This document shows positions 45,906-52,885 of a stretch of DNA of 64,000 nt, in pieces (within the stretch, counting starts at the first letter, position 1; every line of letters begins with the position of its first letter). This DNA comes from Cyanobacteriota bacterium. Its GTDB lineage: Bacteria > Cyanobacteriota > Vampirovibrionia > Vampirovibrionales > Vampirovibrionaceae. Made by a program: the position numbers and the translations under genes. The stretch spans positions 256,197 through 320,196 of the forward strand of contig JAIEMW010000001.1 of assembly GCA_019751815.1 (NCBI GenBank). Reading direction: 5' to 3'. The notes below the pieces were generated by a model. The model made no database searches. It saw nothing but the letters and a program-made list of their open reading frames with translations, and was not told where the DNA came from.

Positions 45906-48574
45906 TGATGGATTTGGTAAAAAATAGTGTGTTAAGCCCTTCGGTGCAAACGCTTTTGACGCAAAATATGACGGCACCCTCTGCGAGGCCGCTCCTGTTT
46001 GGTATTGCAGACAGTACCAACATCGACCCCAACGATGCCTTATTTGCACCTCAACTGGCTGCGCTCAAAGCCTCCAAAGAAACCCTGACCTTCCCAGAAT
46101 ACTTGAGCAAGGTGAGGGAAAATCCAACCCGGCTGCTGAGAAACCCCGCGCAATTTGCGGTGGATGCCATGGATTACTATGACAATAAATCAGCCAAACG
46201 GAACAGGCGTAAATATCTGGGTATGGAAGTTCCGGATTTTTCCTTTGTCAATAAACCCTGGCAGCCTGCAGAAATTATGCTTAAAGGGGGTATCTGGGGC
46301 CAACGTGAAGCCTTATTCCGCCTTTATCAGCACTTTAAGGCTGAGGCCAATAAGACCCATGCCACTCGGATGATCACAATCCATGGTCCCAACGGAAACG
46401 GAAAAACCAACCTGGTGGAAACCATGTTTGAGACCTTTGAGAACTATTCCACCACGCCTGAAGGTGCCATGTACCGCACGGCTTGGGTTTTCCCGGAAGA
46501 AGAAATGGGCCCAAAAATCCTGAAGCTGGCCGGGCTGGGCTCCAGTGATGCTGTTGTCGAGCGTGAAGAACTCGCCGGTGGTGGTGAGCAAGCCGTCATC
46601 ACGATTCCGGCCAATCTCAACTCCGATCCTGTTTCTCTGTTACCGGAGCGCGGTCGTGTTGAGCTGCTGAAAGAGCTGAGTCGTACTGGTAAAATTCCGG
46701 CAACCTTTAACAGTGATTATGTTCTGCAGGCCAAGATGGACAGTATGTCTCAAAAAATCTTTGATGCGTTGTATAAACTCTATCTAGGGCGTACCAAAGA
46801 CCCTGCCAAAGCCTTGCAAAAAGTCTATAGCCACGTTCGAGTAGAACGTTTTAACTACTCGCGCTTAACAGAGAGCGGGCTGGTGATTATTCCTGCCGCC
46901 CAATCCAGCGATGCCAACATTGTGAATATTACGCCCAAATTGCCATGGGGCCGGGTTAGCAAGGGGATTGCTCAAGCAATGAGTGCTGCGGGCCTGTCTC
47001 AAATTATTGGACCCTTGGCACAAGCCAACCGCGGGCATATTGGCTATGATGACTTTATGAAGGACGGGGATAAGTCCACGCTGCTTTCGATGCTTCGTTG
47101 GGTGGAAAAAGGCAAACTGACCCCGCAGGCAGGCCAGGCCAGTAGCTCTGGCGATAATATCAACCTGGTTGCATGGGCTACCACCAATGACAACAATGTC
47201 CAGGCGATGATGTCCGACAGCGAATGGCCCTCGTTTAGAGAGCGCCTGAAGTTGATTCCGGTTGGTTATGAGCGCTCTTATCGAGAATTGATCCGCATTC
47301 TGGAAGAAGATTTCAAGAAAAAACTGATGCTCAACCCCGGTCGAAAAGTGGATCCCAACGTGATTCCCTTATTGGCCATGTTTATTACGATGAGCACGCT
47401 GCTGCCGGTTGACGGGGAAGCCTTCACAACCCATTTAAAACAAAAGCGCGGGACTTATCACAAAGAAGATAATGAGAAGACCCCGTCTGATATTGCTTTT
47501 GAAAAAGAGATGGACCGACTTAAGGATGCCATGATTATGTTTGACGGTAGAGAGACCGTCACCAAGGCGATGCTCTATGCCGATGACGCTTTAAATCAGT
47601 ACACCACCCGTCTGCCCGTTTCTGACGAATACGATGATGATAAGCCTCGCTTTACCTCTGAGCAAGAGATGCTCCTGAAGAAGTACGTCCGCGAGATGGT
47701 GGATTATTACAACACCGGCAATGTCGTGAACAAGGTCCTGTTCTACGAAGGTCAATTTGGGATTTCGATTCGCGAGGCCTACTCGTTAATCGATCAATTG
47801 ATTCAGCAAGATCCGGAACGTCCCATCACGGTGTTGTCCTTGATGGAGATGCTTTCTGCGCGGGAGCAAATGGGCTTTGACTATGTGGATCAACGTTCCA
47901 CCAGTTTGGATCGAGCGCAAAAAATTGCCAAAGAGCTAGATATCCCGATGCCTCCGGAAGAACTGATTGCCTCTCCTGGGGATAATATTGTGCAGTTGGA
48001 GCATTACTCAGCCCGGCAGATTCGTTATTTGTTCTTGGAAGCGGCAGGCCTCATCAATCCACCCGACCAAGAACTCGGGACCTTCTATCGCTATTATCAA
48101 CATTTGGTGGCACTCAAAAAGAACCAGCCTGTTGTTGAAGGGGAGCGGGAGCCCCAGATGTCCCCTAATCCGAATATGGATATGATGGCAAGCGTCGAGA
48201 AAGCCCTTGGGCTCTCTGGTAACGATGCGGTCGAAAAATTCCGTTCCGAGGTGGAACGGAAATTGGGAAGCTGGTCTGTTAATAACGCACGACCAGCGGC
48301 CAAAGAGGATTTCGCTGAGATTTTTGCAGATGAAATCCAAAAATTGACCGAGAAAAACTTACAAGAATCTCACAAACAGTTGCGGCGCCTGTTGCACGAT
48401 ATTAAGGATTCCTACGACGGACAACCATTGCAAACCAGTGCGGCCACCAAAGAACGCGTAAACCTTATGAACAGAACGATCAAAGGGTTGAAAGACCGCG
48501 GGTATAGTGATGCTTCAATTCCTGAGATTCTCTACTTTGCCTATGCAGATGTGCTGCAGAAAGACCCCAATTGA
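45902..48574 (+). CDS. divergent PrkA-like AAA+ protein, paralogue 2
   Basis: An 890-residue second PrkA. N-terminal LLFGIAD at 31-37; the PrkA entry block is FPEYLSKVRENPTRLLRNPAQFAVDAM; Walker A is GPNGNGKT at 162-169. The middle shows VERFNYSRLTESGLVIIP and ANRGHIGYDDFMK in place of the PrkA RGLxEFxE segment, and the C-terminus keeps NMDMMASVEKALGLSGNDAVEKFRSE. Overall it is far from paralogue 1, so this is an old duplication with a separate role rather than a spare copy. It is translationally coupled to the yeaH-like gene and 28 bp before the ClpP-like gene. Confidence 0.8.
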   Translation: MMMDLVKNSVLSPSVQTLLTQNMTAPSARPLLFGIADSTNIDPNDALFAPQLAALKASKETLTFPEYLSKVRENPTRLLRNPAQFAVDAMDYYDNKSAKRNRRKYLGMEVPDFSFVNKPWQPAEIMLKGGIWGQREALFRLYQHFKAEANKTHATRMITIHGPNGNGKTNLVETMFETFENYSTTPEGAMYRTAWVFPEEEMGPKILKLAGLGSSDAVVEREELAGGGEQAVITIPANLNSDPVSLLPERGRVELLKELSRTGKIPATFNSDYVLQAKMDSMSQKIFDALYKLYLGRTKDPAKALQKVYSHVRVERFNYSRLTESGLVIIPAAQSSDANIVNITPKLPWGRVSKGIAQAMSAAGLSQIIGPLAQANRGHIGYDDFMKDGDKSTLLSMLRWVEKGKLTPQAGQASSSGDNINLVAWATTNDNNVQAMMSDSEWPSFRERLKLIPVGYERSYRELIRILEEDFKKKLMLNPGRKVDPNVIPLLAMFITMSTLLPVDGEAFTTHLKQKRGTYHKEDNEKTPSDIAFEKEMDRLKDAMIMFDGRETVTKAMLYADDALNQYTTRLPVSDEYDDDKPRFTSEQEMLLKKYVREMVDYYNTGNVVNKVLFYEGQFGISIREAYSLIDQLIQQDPERPITVLSLMEMLSAREQMGFDYVDQRSTSLDRAQKIAKELDIPMPPEELIASPGDNIVQLEHYSARQIRYLFLEAAGLINPPDQELGTFYRYYQHLVALKKNQPVVEGEREPQMSPNPNMDMMASVEKALGLSGNDAVEKFRSEVERKLGSWSVNNARPAAKEDFAEIFADEIQKLTEKNLQESHKQLRRLLHDIKDSYDGQPLQTSAATKERVNLMNRTIKGLKDRGYSDASIPEILYFAYADVLQKDPN

Positions 48575-48602
48575 TTTAACTAGAATAGGACTGGTGTGAC
48601 CC

Positions 48603-49817
48603 ATGATTAATTTCAGTCAATTTCAATTATTACCTTCAGCTTCTAAAGCCAACGCTAAACCCAGATTAGCCAAGCCTTCTGTGGTATTTGCAGGGTCCTT
48701 TCCTGCTTTATCAGGCCGCGCTTTATCAGACACAGTGTCTTTCAGCAAAAAGCCAGCAGCCCCCAAATTTGGTCACTACATCTCTATTCTCCCTTCAGCC
48801 CGTGGCGCTTATGATGCGGCCGTGGCAGGGGCAACTCAAGTTCCAGAGACTCTAGCTGATCGCTTGTTTGAGAAGCAATTGCTTCAAGCTGCCTGTTCTC
48901 CCCGTGCCAATGACGATGATGATGACGGCGTGACCGGTGAGAAACAAATGACCTGGGAATTGGTCTTGGCCAATAATATGATCAATCTCGACGGTCCGGT
49001 GACCGATCAAATGGCTGCGATGTTTGAACAACGCGCCAAACTTTTAATTTCAGCAATGCAGCAAACCGGCAAAGTGAAACCCATCACCCTTTACGTTAAT
49101 AGCCCTGGTGGCTCTATTTTGGCGATGAACAAAATTTTGGACGTGATGGATGCCATTAAAACCACGGAAATCAAAGTCAAAGCCCCAGAATCTGGTTCAG
49201 CTTCAGACGGGGGCAAAGAGACCACTAAATCCGTCAGTCCTGTGCTGGAAACCATCTGTTTAGGCTATGCCGCCAGTGCAGCCTCTGTGATTATGAGTAA
49301 CGGGACCCCAGGGCACCGATATATTTCTCCCCGTTCGCGGATTATGATTCACCAACCTCTGGGCGGCGCTCACGGGCAAGCCACCGATATCGAGTTGGAG
49401 AATAAGCTGATCCAACGGATGAAAGACCAAATCCATGAGCACTTTATGAGAACGACCAAGGTGCTAGATACCACCAAGGCAGAAGGCCGTGCTGACCTGA
49501 GAAAAACCATTGAAGCACTGCGTCCACAGCTCAGCAGCATTCCTGGTACTGACAGCATTATTTTCCCAACAACGGATAATCAATGGGATAATCCTAAAAA
49601 CCTGGATGATTTGGTGCAACACCTCAGAAAGGCCGCGCCTAAACTCGCCAGTGGTTTGATGACGGATCAAGAACTAAAACGCGTGATGGAACGTGACTAC
49701 TGGATGGAAGCCGATGAATGTTTGGCTCTGGGCTTTGTGGATAAAGTGGCCAGCCAGTTTAAGGCAATCAAAGCACCATCCGGTTTAAAAGCCGTTACCG
49801 ATACCGCAGGCGCTTAA
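48603..49817 (+). CDS. ClpP-like serine protease with N-terminal extension and inserts
   Basis: A 404-residue ClpP-fold protein, twice the usual length. The catalytic Ser225 (GYAAS), His250 (IMIHQPLGGAHGQATDIE) and Asp365 (ERDYWMEADE) are all present. About 115 extra residues at the N-terminus include VVFAGS (27-32), PKFGH (54-58) and an Asp run (104-108). Inserts lie between NSPGGSILAM and the Ser (about 188-212) and between the His helix and the Asp (about 283-355). It ends the prkA operon and probably degrades proteins together with an AAA+ partner; the neighbouring PrkA proteins are candidates, which is inference. A housekeeping ClpP is presumably elsewhere. Confidence 0.82.
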   Translation: MINFSQFQLLPSASKANAKPRLAKPSVVFAGSFPALSGRALSDTVSFSKKPAAPKFGHYISILPSARGAYDAAVAGATQVPETLADRLFEKQLLQAACSPRANDDDDDGVTGEKQMTWELVLANNMINLDGPVTDQMAAMFEQRAKLLISAMQQTGKVKPITLYVNSPGGSILAMNKILDVMDAIKTTEIKVKAPESGSASDGGKETTKSVSPVLETICLGYAASAASVIMSNGTPGHRYISPRSRIMIHQPLGGAHGQATDIELENKLIQRMKDQIHEHFMRTTKVLDTTKAEGRADLRKTIEALRPQLSSIPGTDSIIFPTTDNQWDNPKNLDDLVQHLRKAAPKLASGLMTDQELKRVMERDYWMEADECLALGFVDKVASQFKAIKAPSGLKAVTDTAGA

Positions 49818-49821
49818 GACA

Positions 49822-50571
49822 TTAAATATGCAGGCTGAGGTCGAACCACACCAGCAGGGTGTTGGCTTTGGTCTGGGTGACCTGGAGACGCTCTTGCGCA
49901 AATAGGCCCCCGTCCCCTGCTTCCAAAAGACCTGCTTCATTAATACCTGCCTCTCCTTGTGCCACATGAAGCCATCCGCTTGGCGTATCGGTTTTATCTT
50001 TATTGAGAGACGGGGGAAAGAGAACGGGCAGATTATCACCGGGCAACCGGACGTCATTCAAATGGCACATCCAGACATTGACTGTCTGATGAATGGTCAC
50101 AGCCCCGTCTTGTCCATCTGCACTGGCAATCAACCGCCATTGGTTGGGCGTTTCACCCAGCGCAAAATGGGTTTGTTCATAACTGGGGGGTAGACCTTTG
50201 CTGTGCGGCTTGATCCAAATTTGAAGAAAATGAACCGCTTCCGTCTCTGAGGGATTAAACTCGCTGTGGGTCACACCGGTCCCCGCACTCATCCGCTGAA
50301 CATCCCCTGGATGAATAATGGAGCCGTTGCCCATACTGTCTTTATGCGCCAACTGCCCGGAAAGCACGATGGAGAGAATTTCCATATCCTGATGGCCGTG
50401 GGTTTGAAAGCCACTGGCGGGTTTTACACGGTCATCATTAATGACTCGCAGCGGGCCATGGCCGCGGTTTTCGGGTGCGTAATAATCCCCAAAGGAAAAA
50501 GTATGGTAACTCTCTAGCCAATCAATTTTTGTGTGCCCCCGCTCAGCGGCGCGAAATAGTGTGCTTGGCAT
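49822..50571 (-). CDS. pirin family (YhhW-like) cupin protein
   Basis: A 249-residue bicupin of the pirin family. FSFGDYYAPENRGHGPLRVINDD, GFQTHGHQDMEILSIVLSG and the downstream GTGVTHSEFN hold the metal-binding His residues (with a Glu) of the N-terminal cupin. E. coli YhhW and human pirin have quercetin 2,3-dioxygenase activity in vitro; the cellular role is unclear. It converges on the ClpP-like gene with only four bases between stops. Its 5' end adjoins the left boundary of the tRNA-associated element. Confidence 0.88.
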   Translation of the reverse strand: MPSTLFRAAERGHTKIDWLESYHTFSFGDYYAPENRGHGPLRVINDDRVKPASGFQTHGHQDMEILSIVLSGQLAHKDSMGNGSIIHPGDVQRMSAGTGVTHSEFNPSETEAVHFLQIWIKPHSKGLPPSYEQTHFALGETPNQWRLIASADGQDGAVTIHQTVNVWMCHLNDVRLPGDNLPVLFPPSLNKDKTDTPSGWLHVAQGEAGINEAGLLEAGDGGLFAQERLQVTQTKANTLLVWFDLSLHI

Positions 50572-50593
50572 CTGAAGGAAGTTCCTAATTCTT

Positions 50594-50631
50594 GCTGTTT
50601 GATAACTGGCGGGGCGGACGGGGCTCGAACC
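50594..50631. repeat. left attachment-like repeat (displaced tRNA-Asp 3' end)
   Basis: A 38-bp exact copy of the 3' end of the tRNA-Asp gene (T-arm through CCA) plus its downstream flank; the intact copy is at 51738-51775. Beyond GAACC the tRNA sequence stops abruptly. Further identity outside (ATTCTTGCTGTTTGATA) starts at 50588. It is the expected left boundary of an element inserted in the tRNA gene. Confidence 0.8.
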
Positions 50632-50755
50632 ATTATCCTGTAAAATTACCTATCTTGCAAAATTGCCCCTATCCTGCACAAGCCTTAAAGCGGCTTTCGG
50701 CTTAAAATATTGCTCTGAAGGCTGAATTGCCTTGTAAACCTTCTCTCTCTAGGGA

Positions 50756-50794
50756 TTGAATTTTTGTTTCAAATAATCTATAATGCAATTATAG
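50756..50794 (+). promoter_or_regulatory. promoter with palindromic operator for the HicAB-like pair
   Basis: TTGAAT (-35, 50756-50761) and TATAAT (-10, 50779-50784) are 17 bp apart. The -10 lies inside a perfect inverted repeat, CTATAAT-GCA-ATTATAG (50778-50794), about 16 bp before the first start codon. This is what autorepression by the RHH-type antitoxin would need. Confidence 0.75.
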
Positions 50795-50810
50795 TAAAGG
50801 ATTTTACAAA

Positions 50811-51023
50811 ATGCCCGCCCCGATGAAAGAAAGAGCCTACCGTAAGTGGATTTCTCAGTACGGTTGGTATCTAAAAAAAGCCGGAAGCGGAGATTGGAAA
50901 CTTTATAATGCCCATGGCAATCCTGAAATACTCTTCATTAAAATCACTCATCCCGGCAAGGAGGTCCCTTATTGTTACGTTAAAAAGACCGAACAAGCCC
51001 TCAAAGACGCTGGACTGGAGTAA
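50811..51023 (+). CDS. HicA-like toxin candidate
   Basis: A 70-residue protein of HicA size with the family's N-terminal GWYLKKAGSGDWKLYN pattern and a C-terminal TEQALKDAGLE that resembles the closing helix of HicA. HicA toxins are double-stranded-RNA-binding-fold mRNA interferases. The usual catalytic His pair (GSHH) is GSGD here, so either His30s elsewhere (NAHG, THPG) serve, or the protein is not an active RNase. AAAGG stands before the ATG. It is three bases upstream of the HicB-like gene; toxin-first order is normal for hicAB. Confidence 0.55.
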   Translation: MPAPMKERAYRKWISQYGWYLKKAGSGDWKLYNAHGNPEILFIKITHPGKEVPYCYVKKTEQALKDAGLE

Positions 51024-51026
51024 GTC

Positions 51027-51509
51027 ATGACAAGAAAAGCAGATATCGACAAAGAGTTTCAAATGGCCCTGCTCGAAATTGGGCTTATTGAGCCGTGGTG
51101 GTCTAAAGAAGACGGCATGTTCGTCTTCGAGCATAATGCCTACCCACGTGTCATTTATGCTGATCTCGACAAAAAAACAGTCCAAGATGGTTACCAACGC
51201 GCTCTCCGCGAGTTTATTAAAGAGCGCCTCGCCGGGAATCTTTCCGAAGAAGCAGAGCGTGTTACCTCAGGACGTGGTGGTAAACGTTCCGGTGCAGGCA
51301 GGCCCAAGGGCAGTGGAACAAAAGAACCCACGGAATCCATTCGTATCCCCAAAAGCATTGCTGCCAAAATTCGTGAGATTGTGCAAGTTCGTGGGTGGCA
51401 AGCCTTGGGCGAGTGTCTAGAAGACTATGGTCGTAAAATAAAAATCCCCGCAAAAATAACGCCTGTCTTTACACCCGGTAAAAAAATAAGCAGGCGAAAA
51501 AAAGCCTAA
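51027..51509 (+). CDS. HicB-like antitoxin candidate with RHH-type C-terminus
   Basis: A 160-residue protein in two parts. Residues 1-75 (IDKEFQMALLEIGLIEPWW to FIKERLAGN) resemble the small alpha/beta domain of HicB antitoxins. A basic linker RGGKRSGAGRPKGSG near 88-102 looks like a minor-groove binder, and TESIRIPKSIAAKIREIV plus the following helix fits a ribbon-helix-helix DNA-binding domain. It would neutralise the upstream protein and repress the palindromic promoter. The C-terminal 25 residues are Lys/Arg rich. Confidence 0.55.
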   Translation: MTRKADIDKEFQMALLEIGLIEPWWSKEDGMFVFEHNAYPRVIYADLDKKTVQDGYQRALREFIKERLAGNLSEEAERVTSGRGGKRSGAGRPKGSGTKEPTESIRIPKSIAAKIREIVQVRGWQALGECLEDYGRKIKIPAKITPVFTPGKKISRRKKA

Positions 51510-51737
51510 AACTGATCGGCTCAATATGCCCAGAAGGTTTATGTCTCTAGGGAGATGCCTTTAGTTCATCTCTACAAGCTCAGCGTGCCATCAGGTCAGT
51601 CAAACAGATGTTGCACGTGAGCCTCTGGGTAGGTGCTACAACTCGTGGGGCACAATCTTTTACAAGTCATTGCTTTGTCTTTTTTACAAGACTTGTGTTT
51701 AGAATGAAAATGTCTATTCTTGCTGTTTGATAGCTGG

Positions 51738-51775
51738 GCTGTTTGATAACTGGCGGGGCGGACGGGGCTCGAACC
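51738..51775. repeat. right attachment-like repeat inside the intact tRNA-Asp gene
   Basis: 38-bp exact partner of 50594-50631, running from the downstream flank into the T-arm of tRNA-Asp. Just outside, CTGTTTGATA is itself duplicated in tandem (from 51723 and from 51739), a local slip not found at the left copy. Confidence 0.8.
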
Positions 51776-51827
51776 CGCGACATCCTGCGTGACAGGCAGG
51801 TACTCTAACCAACTGAGCTACCGCCCC
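51751..51827 (-). tRNA. tRNA-Asp (GTC)
   Basis: The minus strand folds as a full cloverleaf: acceptor GGGGCGG / CCGCCCC, D-loop AGTTGGTTAGA, anticodon stem CCTGC / GCAGG with loop carrying GTC, and T-arm GGGTTCGAGCCCC. CCA is encoded at the 3' end. The 3' portion doubles as the right end of the small element, which has restored the gene. Confidence 0.97.
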
Positions 51828-51859
51828 AAAATTTGGCCAGTGATCAAAACCGACCCTCG

Positions 51860-51888
51860 TTATAACACACCCGAATCAGCCCGGACAA
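51860..51888 (-). promoter_or_regulatory. probable promoter of tRNA-Asp
   Basis: On the minus strand TTGTCC (plus 51883-51888) and TTATAA (plus 51860-51865) are spaced 17 bp, with the -10 about 33 bp before the mature tRNA 5' end. Good sigma-70-type match in the right place. Confidence 0.6.
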
Positions 51889-51963
51889 GATCCCAGGCCA
51901 GACAAAATCTGAGACAGACTTTATCTAAGGATCGTTATCATTGGCAGACGGGCTGAGCAAGTT

Positions 51964-52854
51964 TTAACCAGCAGGTGGCGGCGGTGGGGGGGTGCTCCCC
52001 ACATTAATCACTTGCGTCCCGTTCTGGTTCATCATAAGCGCTGATAAGGGTGGCGGTGGGTTTCCCCATCCATTGGGGGGGCTTCCAGCATTTCCTGTAA
52101 TCGCATTCGGATCATGTCCTGCGCCAAATTGACCATGTCCATTAGCCCAGCTGTTGTAGCCGTTTTGGGTAAGACTTTGTAAAATGCCAAACCCAAAGAG
52201 CTGGTTGGAAAAGATAGAGGTCGTTTGAACGGTATTGCTCAGCCCACTATAAGCTGAATACTGTGAGCTATTGGCAAGAGTCATAAAGGCAGCATATTTT
52301 TCATTGAGAACCCCGAAATAGGGCCCTAAAGCACTCTCACAATTAGCTCTACAACCTGGCGGTTCACCTGCCCGACTACCCACCCCATAGATCACATCGT
52401 TGGACCGAATGGCTAGCGATTGAATGGCTTGTCCTAGCTCTCGCATTGCCCGCATATAGGGATCGTTGACGTCTAAACCAGGAGGCGGGGTCGTGGATAG
52501 CTGAGTAATTAAAGCCCCATAAACATAGGTAGCAAGGGTTGTGCCAGTCCCGGCGGTGGCGGGAGCCCCCACAATATTCATCCCATTGGTGTTGACGACA
52601 ACAGAACCTGTGCCAGGGTTATAGCTTACTTGAAAATTGGGCCCTGATGGGTTGCTTTGTGATGAACTGACAGGAGTTAGTAGATTGGTGAGATTATCAA
52701 TGCCTACACTGGCCTTTGCGTTGGTATCCTGCATGCCTGTGCTGATTGTTCCGCCCAAGAAGAACAGGGGTGTAATGCAGGCAACAGCAACCAAGCCGCC
52801 AATCACAGCATATTCATAGCTGGTATTACCCTTAAAATGTCTTTTTTTCAACAC
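51964..52854 (-). CDS. large Flp-type (class IVb) pilin-like protein 1
   Basis: About 296 residues from a GTG at 52854 (GAGGAG five bases before); the longer frame to 53184 only shadows the neighbour gene. A short basic leader ends in Gly9, followed by NTSYEYAVIGGLVAVACITPLFFLGG: Glu at +5 and Tyr at +6 after the cleavage Gly, as in Flp prepilins. Flp pilins are usually under 80 residues; here a 240-residue Gly/Asn/Ser-rich domain follows, with a Cys pair (CRANC) and a Pro-rich tail. It is 31 bp after its paralogue. The likely role is a surface pilus or minor pilin subunit. Confidence 0.65.
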   Translation of the reverse strand: MLKKRHFKGNTSYEYAVIGGLVAVACITPLFFLGGTISTGMQDTNAKASVGIDNLTNLLTPVSSSQSNPSGPNFQVSYNPGTGSVVVNTNGMNIVGAPATAGTGTTLATYVYGALITQLSTTPPPGLDVNDPYMRAMRELGQAIQSLAIRSNDVIYGVGSRAGEPPGCRANCESALGPYFGVLNEKYAAFMTLANSSQYSAYSGLSNTVQTTSIFSNQLFGFGILQSLTQNGYNSWANGHGQFGAGHDPNAITGNAGSPPNGWGNPPPPLSALMMNQNGTQVINVGSTPPPPPPAG

Positions 52855-52885
52855 AAAGTCTCCTCGTTGATATTTACTGCTGTTG

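Larger units (their letters stand above)
50632..51737. mobile_element. small tRNA-Asp-associated element carrying a HicAB-like pair
   Basis: About 1.1 kb bounded by two 38-bp copies of the tRNA-Asp 3' end. It holds only the HicA/HicB-like genes, their promoter and about 200 bp without genes at the right. There is no integrase inside, so it would be non-autonomous, moved by a tyrosine recombinase in trans or a deleted remnant of a larger island. Its A+T content appears somewhat higher near the promoter. Confidence 0.5.

Noticed and set aside
50611..50631. Second tRNA-Asp gene
   Set aside because: Only the T-arm and acceptor 3' half are present; no anticodon arm follows, so it is a displaced fragment.
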